Assembly: GCA_036389275.1 (NCBI GenBank)
Contig: DASVQE010000039.1
Coordinates: 62,001 to 126,000, forward strand
Direction: 5' to 3'
Length of the DNA: 64,000 nt
From: QHVT01 sp036389275
Lineage (GTDB): Bacteria > Acidobacteriota > Thermoanaerobaculia > Gp7-AA8
Made by a program: the position numbers and the translations under genes. The notes under the pieces are model-generated. The model did no database searches. It worked only from the letters and a program-made list of their open reading frames with translations, and was not told the origin of the DNA. Positions 28,078 through 39,100 of this stretch are shown here, piece by piece (position 1 is the first letter of the stretch; each line of letters starts with the position of its first letter).

Positions 28078-28443
28078 TCAGGATGAACTAAGCCGACGCA
28101 CTCGCTCCAGCAACTGCTCCGGCGTAGCCTCGAACGTGCGCGCGATGTCCGGCGCGTAGATGGCGTCGTGCAGCGTGCCGCCCATGTCGTCGCAGACGCT
28201 GCGAAATTCTTCCGGCAGCGACGACCACTCCGCTTCCGTGGCGCTGAAAAAGTTGCAGGTGGCCGAGCAGTTCGCGTCGGTGCGGCCGGCGTCGCTGGCC
28301 AGAAACACCAGCAGTTTCTCGAGCGCGGAGCGGAGCGCGGCGAGCTCGCCGAGGTGCGCGTAGACGTCGTGCACGAGCGGCTCGAGCTCGCGCGAGACCC
28401 GGCGGTAACGCACCGATGCACGCCACAGCGGGTCGAAGTCCAT
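28078..28443 (-). CDS. Hypothetical protein (121 aa)
   Basis: A soluble, helical 121-residue protein beginning MDFDPLWRASVRYRRVSREL, with three cysteines in SDAGRTDANCSATCNFF and SVCDDMGG. No signal peptide or membrane segment. The cysteine spacing (C-x3-C ... C) could bind metal. I do not recognise the family. It starts 41 bases from the divergent glutamate dehydrogenase gene, sharing a promoter region; the start is uncertain because two further ATGs lie in frame upstream and none has a good ribosome binding site. Confidence 0.55.
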   Translation of the reverse strand: MDFDPLWRASVRYRRVSRELEPLVHDVYAHLGELAALRSALEKLLVFLASDAGRTDANCSATCNFFSATEAEWSSLPEEFRSVCDDMGGTLHDAIYAPDIARTFEATPEQLLERVRRLSSS

Positions 28444-28484
28444 GCACATGAGTGTATGCATGTTTGGGTGTATCGTCACCGGTC

Positions 28485-29777
28485 ATGGCGACATCCGAGG
28501 ACCTCAACTCGTACAACATCGCCCAGCGTCAATTCGATGAAGCGGCGCAGCACGTCGTGGGATTGCCGGACGGCCTGCGCGACTATCTCCGCGGCACCTC
28601 GCGCCTCCTGAAAGTGGAGTTCCCGGTCGAGTGCGACGACGGCGTGGTGCGGACGTTCTCCGGCTATCGCGCGCTGCATTCGCGCGTGCGCGGCCCCGGC
28701 AAGGGCGGCATCCGCTATCACCCCGACGTGAGCGCCGACGAGGTGCGCGCGCTGGCGTCGTGGATGACGTGGAAGTGCGCGGTGGCTGACATCCCGTTCG
28801 GCGGCGCCAAAGGCGGCATCGTCTGCGATCCGAAGAAGCTCTCCGCGAACGAGCTGCGCCGCATCACGCGCCGCTTCGTCGTCGAGCTGGGCGACGCCAT
28901 CGGCCCGCACACCGACATCCCAGCGCCCGACGTCAACACCACCGCGCAGACGATGGCCTGGATCTACGACACCTACGACATGATGCACGCCGGCCGCAAC
29001 AATCTGCCGGTGGTGACCGGCAAGCCTCTCGAGCTGGGCGGTTCCCTCGGCCGCAACGAAGCAACCGCGCGCGGCTGCCTCTTCGTGACCCGTCGCGCAG
29101 TCGAGCGCGGCGCGGTGCCGGGGCTCAACACGCTCGAAGGCGCGCGCGTGGTGATTCAGGGTTACGGCAACGCCGGCTCCATCGCCGCGCGGCTCTTCAC
29201 CGAAGCAGGCGCGCGCGTCATCGCTGTGAGCGACTCGAGCGGCGGCGCGTACGACGCGCATGGACTCCATCACGCCGCGGCGCTGCAGCACAAACAGCAG
29301 ACCGGTTCGGTCGCCGGCATGCCCGGCGCGCAGCGCGTCACGAACGAGGAGCTGCTGCACATCGAATGCGACGTCCTCATCCCGGCCGCGTTCGAGAATC
29401 AGATCCGCGCCGACAACGTCGCCGGTGTGAACACGAAAGTGGTGGCAGAGGCGGCGAACGGACCGACCACACCCGCCGCCGACCGAGCGCTGTTCGAGCG
29501 CGGCATCCCGGTGCTGCCCGACATCCTCACCAACTCCGGCGGCGTGACGGTGAGCTACTTCGAGTGGGTGCAGAACATCGAGAACCAGCACTGGAGTGAG
29601 CGCGAGGTGAACGAGAAGCTGCAGTGGAAGATGGAAGCGGCGACGGACGCGGTGCTGGCGATGCAGCAGGAAATCCGCGACCGCCGCAACGCCGCCGTCG
29701 ATCTGCGCACGGCGGCGTTCGCGCTGGCCATCAAACGCGTAGCCACCGTGGCGGTGGAACGCGGGATCTGGCCCTAA
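28485..29777 (+). CDS. gdhA: Glutamate dehydrogenase (Glu/Leu/Phe/Val dehydrogenase family)
   Basis: The 430-residue enzyme has the catalytic region RGPGKGGIRYHP (about residues 69-80), WMTWKCAVADIPFGGAKGGI (catalytic Lys near residue 97), the DIPAPDVNT stretch, the Rossmann motif IQGYGNAGS, and a C-terminal ILTNSGGVTVSYFEWVQN. Length and motifs fit NAD(P)-dependent glutamate dehydrogenase, interconverting glutamate with 2-oxoglutarate and ammonia. It could recycle amino nitrogen released by pyrimidine breakdown encoded nearby, by inference. The frame is open 33 bases upstream, but ATG 28485 aligns with the usual N-terminus. Its end overlaps the tail of the cupin gene by 4 bases. Confidence 0.93.
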   Translation: MATSEDLNSYNIAQRQFDEAAQHVVGLPDGLRDYLRGTSRLLKVEFPVECDDGVVRTFSGYRALHSRVRGPGKGGIRYHPDVSADEVRALASWMTWKCAVADIPFGGAKGGIVCDPKKLSANELRRITRRFVVELGDAIGPHTDIPAPDVNTTAQTMAWIYDTYDMMHAGRNNLPVVTGKPLELGGSLGRNEATARGCLFVTRRAVERGAVPGLNTLEGARVVIQGYGNAGSIAARLFTEAGARVIAVSDSSGGAYDAHGLHHAAALQHKQQTGSVAGMPGAQRVTNEELLHIECDVLIPAAFENQIRADNVAGVNTKVVAEAANGPTTPAADRALFERGIPVLPDILTNSGGVTVSYFEWVQNIENQHWSEREVNEKLQWKMEAATDAVLAMQQEIRDRRNAAVDLRTAAFALAIKRVATVAVERGIWP

Positions 29778-30187
29778 ACGCTGAACCCGTGCTTCACCGC
29801 GACCGCGGCCACCTTCTCCAGCTCCGTCACCGCGTCCACTTCCTCGAAGAAATTGCTCGCGCCGCCGGGGCTCGTCACCACCACGAATCGCGCGCGCGGC
29901 GTGGTGATGCGGTAGGAGTGCTTGATGCCGGGCGGAATGTGGAAGAAGCAGCCCGGCTTCGCGGCGATGGTGCGGCCGTCGAGGAGCACCTCCGCTTCGC
30001 CTTCGAGGACGACGTACGCTTCCGACCAGGGATGCGCGTGCGGCGGCGGACCGCTGCCTTCCGGTCCTTCCATCTCGAACACTTCGTACGCGCCGCCGGT
30101 CTGCTGCGCGGTGGCGAGCACGCGCATCGTGTCGCCGACCACGCGCAAACGCGCGCCGCCGGCCGGTGTGACAATGATCGATTCCAT
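29774..30187 (-). CDS. Cupin domain protein
   Basis: A 137-residue single cupin. The metal-binding motif reads PPPHAHPWSEAYVVLEGEAE (two His and Glu of motif 1) followed by FFHIPPGIKHSYR (the His of motif 2), with the typical EVLLDGR between. A metal (often Mn, Fe or Ni) probably sits at the His/Glu site. Close relatives include quercetinase-like cupins; the substrate is unknown. AAAGGAGAG lies 9 bases before the ATG, a strong ribosome binding site. It lies 50 bases after the NCS1 transporter gene and is probably in the same transcript. Confidence 0.85.
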   Translation of the reverse strand: MESIIVTPAGGARLRVVGDTMRVLATAQQTGGAYEVFEMEGPEGSGPPPHAHPWSEAYVVLEGEAEVLLDGRTIAAKPGCFFHIPPGIKHSYRITTPRARFVVVTSPGGASNFFEEVDAVTELEKVAAVAVKHGFSV

Positions 30188-30237
30188 CCGTCGTCTCTCC
30201 TTTTGCCGTGCACTACGGCGCGGAGCGACGCGCGGAT

Positions 30238-31734
30238 TTACGCCGCTTCCGCCGCCGCCACGATGTGCGGCTTGGAGATCTTCATCAGCGCGTAGTGCAG
30301 CGCGAAGGCGACGAAGAAACCGACGAACCAGGCGTAGTCGTACAGCGTGTGCAGCGACGGCACGAAGCGGCCGATCCAGGCGAAGAAACATCCCGCCGCC
30401 GTCGCCACCACCGCGCGCCAGTTCCATCCGGCGGCGTAGCGATACGCGCCGCGCGTGCGATAGAGATCGGCGAGCTGCAGCTCCTTGTCGCGCACGAGCC
30501 AGTAGTCGGCGATGAGCACGCCGGCGATCGAGCCGAGGCCGCCGCTGTAGCCGAGGAGCCACTCGAAGATGTAGCCGCTCGGATCGGCCAGCAGCCGCCA
30601 CGGCATCATCAGGATGCCGACGATGCCGGTGATCAGCCCGCCGGTGCGGAAGGAGATGTACTTCGGAAACGCGTTCGCGAAGTCGTTCGCCGGCGACACC
30701 ACGTTCGCGGCGATGTTCACCGAGAGCGTCGCCACCACCACCGTGAACATCGAGATCGCTACCACCCACGCCTGCGAGAAATGTCCGACCAGCTTCACCG
30801 GATCCCACAGTTCGTTGATGCTCTCGTTCGGATAGATGATCATCGCCGCGGACGTGATCATCACGCCCATCGCCGCGAACACGGTCATCGTCGTCGGCAG
30901 CGCCACGGTCTGGCCGATGGCCTGCTCGCGCTGGCTGCGGCCGAAGCGGGTGAAGTCGGGCATGTTCAGCGAGAGCGTGGCCCAGAAGCCGATCATGGCG
31001 GTGAGCGACGGGATGAACACCGGCTTGAACGCCGGCCACGAATTCAGCTTGCCGGGATGCGCGACGAGATGTCCGAGTCCGCCGGCGCGCCACACGGCCC
31101 ACGCGAGCAGCAGCGCGGTCATGATCAGCACGAACGGCGCGGCCCAGTTCTCGACCATGCGCAGCAGGTCCATGCCGCGATAGATGATGTAGATGTTCAT
31201 GCCCCAGAAGACGAGGAAGGAGAGCCACTCGGTGGGCGTATGTCCGCCGATCGGGCCGCCGAGAAGCGTCGGCCACGACGGAATGATGGAGTGCAGGAAC
31301 GTCTGCAGCGCCTGCCCGCCGATCCACGCCTGAATGCCGAACCAGCCGCACGCGACCAGCGCGCGCATGATGGCCGGCAGGTTCGAGCCGATGGTGCCGT
31401 AGCTCGCGCGGGCGAAGACGGGAAACGGGATGCCGTACTTGGTGCCCGGATGTGAATTCAAGAGGATCGGCACGAGCACGATGGTGTTGCCGAGCAGGAT
31501 CGTGATCAGCGCCTGCCACCAGTTCATCCCGGCGCCGATCAGCCCCGACGAGAGCATGTACGTCGGGATGCAGTGCGCCATCGAGATCCAGAGCGCGGCG
31601 TAGTTGTACGTGGTCCAGTTGCGCTGCGCCACCGGCACCGGCGCCAGATCCTCGCTGTACAACGCGCTGCTCTCGATCGACGAGCGATCGCGCAGCTCGA
31701 CACGGCCGTCATCGTGGCGGATGAGTTCGGACAT
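30238..31734 (-). CDS. NCS1 family nucleobase/hydantoin/allantoin permease
   Basis: This 498-residue transporter has about 12 transmembrane helices. NCS1 features are the N-terminal SEDLAPVPVAQRNWTTYNYAALW motif before helix 1, the ATLSLNMPDFTRFGRSQ region in helix 6-7 (substrate-binding Asn/Asp), and a C-terminal ADYWLVRDKELQLADLY motif typical of the family. Known members take up uracil, thymine, hydantoins, allantoin or cytosine with sodium or protons. Its position next to the PreA-like gene and near dihydropyrimidinase favours pyrimidine uptake. It is divergent from the PreA-like gene; the gap 31735-31869 holds an inverted repeat. Confidence 0.92.
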   Translation of the reverse strand: MSELIRHDDGRVELRDRSSIESSALYSEDLAPVPVAQRNWTTYNYAALWISMAHCIPTYMLSSGLIGAGMNWWQALITILLGNTIVLVPILLNSHPGTKYGIPFPVFARASYGTIGSNLPAIMRALVACGWFGIQAWIGGQALQTFLHSIIPSWPTLLGGPIGGHTPTEWLSFLVFWGMNIYIIYRGMDLLRMVENWAAPFVLIMTALLLAWAVWRAGGLGHLVAHPGKLNSWPAFKPVFIPSLTAMIGFWATLSLNMPDFTRFGRSQREQAIGQTVALPTTMTVFAAMGVMITSAAMIIYPNESINELWDPVKLVGHFSQAWVVAISMFTVVVATLSVNIAANVVSPANDFANAFPKYISFRTGGLITGIVGILMMPWRLLADPSGYIFEWLLGYSGGLGSIAGVLIADYWLVRDKELQLADLYRTRGAYRYAAGWNWRAVVATAAGCFFAWIGRFVPSLHTLYDYAWFVGFFVAFALHYALMKISKPHIVAAAEAA

Positions 31735-31747
31735 GGGGCCTCCTGTG

Positions 31748-31828
31748 GGGTCCTCGGCTCCTCGGGTCCTCGGGTCCTCGGGGAATTGCGCGCCCGAGGA
31801 CCCGAGGAGCCGAGGACCCGAGGAACCG
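31748..31828. repeat. Inverted repeat of TCCTCGG/CCGAGGA units between divergent genes
   Basis: The left arm is four imperfect units of GGGTCCTC/GGCTCCTC ending GGGG, the right arm the complementary CCGAGGAC/CCGAGGAG units, around a short AATTGCGCG loop. It lies in the 135-base divergent gap between the NCS1 permease and the PreA-like gene, upstream of both starts, so it could be a regulatory hairpin or a relic of a mobile repeat. The same style of repeat is found at 59847-59947. A possible -10 (GCGTATCATT) for the plus strand lies just after it. Confidence 0.65.
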
Positions 31829-31869
31829 CGGAAAGCGTATCATTCCGCCTTTCGCCGAAAGGAATGTCC

Positions 31870-32979
31870 ATGGCCGATCTGTCGACGATCTTTACCGGGC
31901 TTCGGTTCGAGAATCCGTTCCTGCTGGCCTCGGCGCCGCCGACGGAATCGGACGCGAACATCATGCGCGCCTACGAGGCCGGTTGGGGCGGCGTGGTCAC
32001 CAAGACCATCGGCATGCATCCGGTGGTCAACGTCAAAGGTCCGAAGACGAAGTTCCTGCGCGCCGATCACGCGAACGCGCGCATCTCCATGGCCAAGCGT
32101 CCCGACACCACGCTGCTCGCCTCGTGGAACTGGGAGCTCATCTCCGACAAGAGCATCGACTGGTGGCTGCCGCGCATCGAGAACATCAAGAAGGCCTTCC
32201 CGCAGAAGATCCTGATCGCCTCGATCATGGCCGGCTCCGGCAGCGACAAGGAGCTGCACAACTGGCAGAACCTCGCCAACGCGGTGCAGGACGCCGGCGC
32301 CGACGGGCTCGAGCTGAACTTCTCCTGTCCGCACATGGACCGCGTCGACATGGGCTCGAACGTCGGCAAGGACAAGGTGCTCTGCTCGGTCGTGACGATG
32401 GCGGTGAAGGAAGTGGCGCGCGTGCCGGTGTGGGTGAAGCTCACGCCCGCGACCGCGAACATCGCCGAGGAAGCGGAAGCGACGTTCCGCGGCGGCGCCG
32501 ACGCCATCGCCTCGTCGAACACCTTCCCGTCGCTGCCGCCGATCGATCCCGAAACGCTCGACTTCGAGATGAACGTCGAGGGCTTCGTCTCCTCCGGCGG
32601 CCTCGGCGGACCGGCCATCCTGCCGCTGTCGATGGCGAAGATGGCGCAGATGACCACCGCGTTTCCGACGAAAGAGTTCTCCGGCATCGGCGGCGTGTCG
32701 AACTTCGAGCACGCCCTCAACTACTTTCTCCTCGGCTGCGGCACGGTGCAGGTCTGCACCGCCGCCATGCTCGATCACGCCGTCGGTCCGAACGTGATCA
32801 AGACGTTGACGAGCGGCATGGCTGCCTTCATGGAGCGCCGCGGATTCGCCTCGCTGAGCGACTTCAAAGGACTGCGCCGCGACCGCATCGTGGCGCACTC
32901 GCAGATCAAGCGTCCGGAGCAGCTCGAGTACCACGGCGGGTACGAAACGGAAGGCTACGCCACGTCCGTAGAAGCGTAA
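31870..32979 (+). CDS. PreA-like dihydropyrimidine dehydrogenase subunit, without C-terminal iron-sulfur domain
   Basis: The 369-residue flavoprotein matches the FMN-binding half of dihydropyrimidine dehydrogenase (PreA): N-terminal FENPFLLASAPPTES, ELNFSCPHMDRVDMGSN around the active site, ASSNTFPSLP, and a phosphate-binding SGIGGVSNFEHALNYFLLGC. PreA reduces uracil and thymine to dihydro forms. Known PreA proteins are longer (about 410 residues) with a cysteine-rich C-terminal domain carrying two [4Fe-4S] clusters; here the protein stops after GYATSVEA with no such cysteines, and no PreT partner gene is adjacent. The ATG at 31870 has AAAGGA 6 bases upstream. Electron donor unknown. Confidence 0.8.
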   Translation: MADLSTIFTGLRFENPFLLASAPPTESDANIMRAYEAGWGGVVTKTIGMHPVVNVKGPKTKFLRADHANARISMAKRPDTTLLASWNWELISDKSIDWWLPRIENIKKAFPQKILIASIMAGSGSDKELHNWQNLANAVQDAGADGLELNFSCPHMDRVDMGSNVGKDKVLCSVVTMAVKEVARVPVWVKLTPATANIAEEAEATFRGGADAIASSNTFPSLPPIDPETLDFEMNVEGFVSSGGLGGPAILPLSMAKMAQMTTAFPTKEFSGIGGVSNFEHALNYFLLGCGTVQVCTAAMLDHAVGPNVIKTLTSGMAAFMERRGFASLSDFKGLRRDRIVAHSQIKRPEQLEYHGGYETEGYATSVEA

Positions 32980-32999
32980 ATGTGCTTTTAATTCAGTAA

Positions 33000-33024
33000 G
33001 TTACTAAAAGTAAATTTTAGTAAC
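33000..33024. promoter_or_regulatory. Perfect AT-rich palindrome, operator or terminator
   Basis: GTTACTAAAA and its exact complement TTTTAGTAAC surround a 5-base centre. The sequence is AT-rich in an otherwise GC-rich genome, and it lies 20 bases after the PreA-like gene and 79 bases before the giant surface-protein gene. It could be a regulator-binding operator for the giant gene or a weak terminator for the first. No typical U-run follows (it is followed by CCCTTTCCC), which favours an operator. Confidence 0.5.
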
Positions 33025-33043
33025 CCTTTCCCAAAACTGCCGT

Positions 33044-33102
33044 ACTATCCCTGAGCCGGTGCCAGCCGGTCCATCGTCAGATCGAGTCTAAAAAGGGATA
33101 GT
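33044..33102 (+). promoter_or_regulatory. Leader with long-range stem covering the ribosome binding site
   Basis: ACTATCCCT at 33044-33052 is exactly complementary to AGGGATAGT at 33094-33102, which contains the ribosome binding site (AAGGGA) of the giant gene; the ATG follows at 33104. The loop of 41 bases contains a CCGG...CCGG pair that could form an inner hairpin. Such a structure could hide the ribosome binding site. It does not match any riboswitch class I know. Confidence 0.45.
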
Positions 33103-33103
33103 T

Positions 33104-36100
33104 ATGAGCATTGACCGCCGCCGTGTGGCGCGTGTCTGTACACGCGTTCTCCGTCTTTTCGTCGCCATCCTTCTGCCGCTCGTCCTCGCCTCGCCGGCGA
33201 TGGCGGCGACCTACATCGTCACGACGACGAATGACGAGGTGGACGCCGGCGCGTGCGCGCTGAACAGCTTCGGCGCGGTCTCGACCGACTCCGACTGCTC
33301 GCTGCGCGAGGCGATCATCGCCGCGAACGCGCACTCGAACTCGCTCAACTCGAACAGCGCCAACGACACGATCCAACTGACGGGCGGCACCGTCTATCAG
33401 TTGACGCTGAGCGGCGCGAACGAGGACGCCTCGGCGACGGGCGATCTCGACATCACCGAGAACGTCACCATCGGCACCGAGTTCGGCGCGACGAACCCGG
33501 CCATCATTCAGGCGGGCGGCAGCGCCGGCAGCGGCATCGACCGCGTGCTCGACATCAATCCCGCGAACACGTCGTCGGTCAGCGTCTTCTTCCACCACCT
33601 GCACATCCGCTACGGCAAAGTCGCCGGCAGCGGCGGCGGCATCCGCTTCCAGGGCGGCGGCGCGGCGGCGACCTCGAGCATCATCGCGCAGTACCTGAGC
33701 GTCTACGACAACCAGGCCACGGTCTCGGGCGGCGGACTCTTTTTCAAAGACCTCGCGAACGTGAACATCATCGTCGGCAACGAGAACGGCTCGCCGTCGG
33801 CCGAGGGCATCGCGCGGAACATCGTCACCGCGGGCAACGGCGGCGGCATCTACCTCGACAACTCGCCGTGGGCGGCGATCTTCGGCAACACCGCGAAGAA
33901 CGTCGAGGCGAACGAAGCGTCCGGCAACGGCGGCGGCGCGTACGTCATCAACAGCGGCACGAAGTCGGTGGTGTTCCTCGGCGACTGGCTCGGCAACAAG
34001 GCCGATCGCGACAACAACAACAGCGGCGACGGCGGCGCCCTCTACGTCGCCGCCGGCTCGACGGTCTCGTTCGCGCCGGGCAACGCCGGCTCCGCCAGCA
34101 AGCCGAACTCCGCGATCAACGGCGGCGCCGTGGCGAACTTCGGCACCGTCGACATGACCGGCAGCACCAGCAACACCTTCAGCTCGAACACCGCCAAGGT
34201 GCACGGCGGCGCGGTCTACAACTCCGGCACCTTCACGCTGACCAAGGGCTCGTTCCAGTACAACGCCGCCGACTCCGACAACAACAACACCGGCGACGGC
34301 GGCGCGTTCTACAACGCCACCGGCACCGCTTCGATCAGCTCCTCGGTCGTCGCGACGACGAGCGCACCGCCGCTCAACGTGACGTTCCAGAACAACACCG
34401 CGCGCAACGGCGGCGCGGTCGCGGTGGCGGGCGGCACGGCCACGGTGTCGACGCTGCAGATGCTCAGCAACAGCGCCACGGCGCAGGGCGGCGGCGCGTT
34501 CATCAGCGGCGGCACGCTGACGATGTGCGAGATCTACTTCTACAACGGCGGCGCCACGACCAGCGGCGGCGCGTTCGCGAAAACCGGCGGCACGCTGAAC
34601 GTCAAGCTCTCCTGGATCGCCGCGAACAACAACGGCGGCCCGACCGCGGTGGCCAGCGCCGGCACCACGCCGACGCTCGAGAACAACTGGTGGAACTGCG
34701 ACGGCTTCCCCGTGCTCGACGGCTCGGCGAATCCGCTGAATTGCGCGACCTTCACCGGCACGATCGACGCCGATCCGCGCATCGATCTGCGCGCGCTCGT
34801 CTCGCCCGGCACCGTCGCGCCGAACGGCTCGTCGGTCGTCACCGCCGACGTCTCGCAGAACACCAACGGCCAGAGCTTCACCGCCTGCAACGCCACCGGC
34901 CCCGGCCCGGTCGTGCTGCAGAACTCGCAGGTGACGTTCGCGAATGACACGGTGTCCATCGGCTCGTTCAACAACACGCTGGTGAACTTCGACGCGAACG
35001 GCGAGGCGCAGAGCACCTGGACCTCGAACGGCACCACCGGCACGCAGCCGATCAGCGTCAGCGCGGCCGGCGGCACGCAGAGCGGCGCGATCGTGGTGGC
35101 CAGCAATCCGACCAAGATCGATCTCTCGCTCTCGAAGTCGGTCGACAACGGCGCGCCGCAGGTCGGCACGAACGTGACCTTCACCGTCAGCGTGCGCAAC
35201 GCCGCCGGCTTCGGCACGGCCACGAATGTGGTGGTGAACGACCTGCTCGACAGCAGCGCATTCACCTTCGTCTCCGCGTTGCCGTCGCAGGGCTCGTACA
35301 ACAGCACCACCGGCGACTGGACGGTCGGCACCGTGAATCCCGGCGCGTCCGATCTCACGCTGCAGATCGTGGCCACGGTGAAGAACACCGGCACGCTTTC
35401 GAACACGGCGCAGGTCAGCTTCGCCACGCAGCCCGACAACGACTCGACGCCGGCCAACGACGACGCCGCCGAGGACGATCAGGCCACCATCACGGTCACG
35501 CCGCTGCAGGCCGATCTTTCCGTGACGATGTCGATGAATCCCTCGGGGAACCTCGGCCTGAACAACGAGAGCACCTTCACCATCACCGTCACCAACGCCG
35601 GCTCGCCCGACTCGACGGCCGATGCGAACCCGACGCTGAAGGCCGTCTTCTCCTCCGGCATCAGCTACGTCAGCGACTCGCCGACGCAGGGCTCGTACGA
35701 CTCCTCGACCGGCATCTGGACGGTCGGCACGCTTCCGGTCGGCGCGAGCGCGACGCTCACCGTCGTCGAGAAGGTCACCGACATCAGCACGTTCGCGAAG
35801 TCCGCAAACGCGCAGGTCTTCACCTCCGACCAGGACGATCCCGACTCGACGCCGAACGACGGCACCGGCGATGACTACGCCGCGGTCTTCTTCAGCGCGC
35901 AGGCGCAGCAGGCCGATCTCTCACTGACCAAGACCGTCAACTTCTCGACGCCGTCCGTCGGCCAGGGCGTCACCTTCACCATCACGCTCTCGAACGCCGG
36001 TCCGCACTCCGCCACGAACGTGGATGTGACGGACCTCCTTCCTTCCGGACTGACGTACGTCACCTCCAACCCGAGCCAGGGCACCTACGATTCGTCCACG

Positions 36101-39100
36101 GGCGTTTGGGACGTCGGCACGGTCACGACCAGCGGCGCGACGATGACGATCACCGCCACGGTCACGTCGAAGACGGCCGTGACCAACACCGCCAGCGTCA
36201 CCGCCAGCGACGCGCTCGACAACACGCCGGCCTCGGCCAGCGCCACGGTCACGCCGAAGAAGGCCGACCTCTCGCTCACGCAGAGCGCGTCGGTGCTGAC
36301 GCAGGTGGCTGGCTCCGACGTGACGTTCACCATCACGCTCACCAATCCCGCCGCGGTCGCCGGCCAGACCGGCAGCGCGACGAACGTCTCGGTCGAAGAT
36401 CTCCTCGGCAGCGGGCTGACGTACGCGTCGCACACCGTCACGCGCGGCAGCTACGACAGCACCACCGGCATCTGGAGCGTCGGCACGCTCTTCAACAATC
36501 AGACGGCGACGCTGACGCTCACCGCGACGATGCAGGCCAGCGGCACGACCACGAACATCGTCGAGGTCTCCGCGGCCGACCAGGCCGATCCCGACTCGAC
36601 GCCCGACAACGGCGTGAGCACCGAGGACGACTACGCGCGCCTGACCATCACCCGGCAGAGCTCCAACACGTTCTGCGCGGATGAGAACATCATCATCAAC
36701 AGCGTCAACGGCGGCGGCTCGCCGTGCGACAGCATCGCCGCGCTTGTCCCCGGCGTGACCACGAAGATCGCCGGCGACATGACGGCGCTGGCCGCTGCGA
36801 CCGTCCCGACCGCGTCGACGCCGTATCCGTCGGAGATGTACGTGAGCGGCGTGACGCCGAACACGCTCACCTCGCTGACCGTGTCGATCCGCGGGCTCAA
36901 GCACCCGCGTCCGGACGATCTCGACATCATGCTCGTCGCGCCGGACGGAACCACCCGCGCCATGATCTGGTCGGACGCCGGCGGCCGCAACCCGATCGTC
37001 GCCACGAACGGCATCAACGTGACGCTGGCCGATTCCGCCGCGTCGTCGCTGCCGGACGAGAGCGACCTGGCCGACAACGCCACGTACAAACCGGCCGACT
37101 ACGACGCCGCGTCGATCTGCGACTCCGGCGACGACTTCCCGGCGCCGGCTCCCGCCGCCGTGGACAACAGCACGCTCACCGCCTCCGGCGGCGTCTTCAA
37201 CGGCATCGACCCGAACGGCACCTGGAAGCTCTACATCGTCGATGACGAAGAGGACGAGATCGATGCGAGCGGCGTGGTGTTCGACGGCTGGTGCCTGACC
37301 ATCGTCACGAACAATCCGCCCGATGCGGTGGACGACAATCTCACCGTGGCCGAGGACAGCGGCGCGACGGTAGTCAATGTCTTGACCAACGACACCGACC
37401 CGGAGAACGACACCCGCACCATCACCAGCGCCAGCCCGGCCGCGTCGAAGGGCACCGTCTCCTGCACCGCGTCGAGCTGCACCTACACGCCGAACGCGAA
37501 CGAGTTCGGCAGCGACTCCTTCACCTACACGATCCAGGACAGCTTCGGCGGCACCGACAGCGCCACCGTCCATGTCACCATCACCGAGATCAACGACGCG
37601 CCGGTGGCGGCCGATGACTCGAAGACGACGCCGGAAGACGCGCCGCTCTCCTTCGCCGCCTCGACGCTCACCACCAACGACAGCAAGGGCGCCGCGAACG
37701 AGAGCGCGCAGACGCTGACCGTGACGAACGTCGGCAACCCGACCCACGGTACGGTCTCGCTCATTTCCGGCACGATCACGTTCACGCCCGACGCCGACTA
37801 CAACGGCGCCGCGTCGTTCGAGTACACCGTCACCGACGACGGCACCACCAACGGCGGCGCCGATCCGAAGACCTCCACCGCCACCGTCAACGTGACCGTG
37901 ACCGAGGTCAACGACGCGCCGGTCGCGGCCGACGACGCGCGGTCGACGGCGGAAGACACGCCGCTCATCGTCACCGCCTCGACGCTGGCGACGAACGACA
38001 GCAAGGGTCCGGCGAACGAGTCGTCGCAGACGCTCACCGTCACCGCCGTGAGCAATCCGGTCAACGGCACGGTCTCGCTCAATATCGGCAGCATCACCTT
38101 TACGCCGGACGCAAACTTCCACGGCACCGCTTCCTTCGACTACACCGTCACCGACGACGGCACCACCAACGGCAGCGCCGATGCGAAGAGCGACACCGGC
38201 ACCGTCACCGTGACCGTGACGGAGGTGAACGACGCGCCGGTCGCCACCGACGACACCAAGTCGACGGCCGAAGACGCGCCGCTCACCTTCACCGCTTCCG
38301 ACCTCGTCGCGAACGACACCAAGGGCGCGGCGAACGAGTCGTCGCAGACGCTCACCGTCACCGCCGTCAGCAACCCGGTCAACGGCACGGTCTCGCTCGA
38401 CGCCGGCAGCATCACCTTTACGCCGGACGCAAACTTCAACGGCACGGCAACGTTCGACTACACCGTCACCGACGACGGCACCACCGACGGCGCGGCCGAC
38501 CCGAAGAGCGACACCGGCAGCGTCACCGTCACCGTGACCGAGGTGAACGACGCGCCGACGGCGAACGCCGACAGCGTCGCCACCGCGGAAGACACGCCGC
38601 TCACCTTCGCCGCCTCGACGCTCACCACCAACGACAGCAAGGGGCCGGCGAACGAGTCGTCGCAGACGCTGACCGTCACCGCCGTGAGCAACCCGGTCAA
38701 CGGCACGGTCTCGCTGAACGCCGGCAGCATCACCTTTACGCCGGACGCAAACTTCAACGGCACGGCCTCCTTCGACTACACCGTCACCGACGACGGCACC
38801 ACCAACGGCAGCGCCGATCCGCTCACCAGCACGGCCACCGTCACGGTCAACGTCAGCGAAGTGAACGACGCGCCGGCGGCCAGCGCCGACAGCAAATCGA
38901 CCGCGGAGGACACGCCGCTGTCGTTCCCGGCCACCGACCTCACCGCGAACGACAACGCCGGCGAAGCCTCGCAGACGGCCACCGTGAGCTCGGTCGGCAA
39001 TCCGGTGAACGGCACCGTGTCGCTCGACGCCGGCACGATCACCTTTACGCCGGACGCAAACTTCAACGGCACCGCCTCCTTCGACTACACCATCACCGAC

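Noticed and set aside
33040..33103. Known riboswitch (c-di-GMP or similar) before the giant gene
   Set aside because: No conserved core of a class I know could be matched; kept only as an unclassified structured leader.
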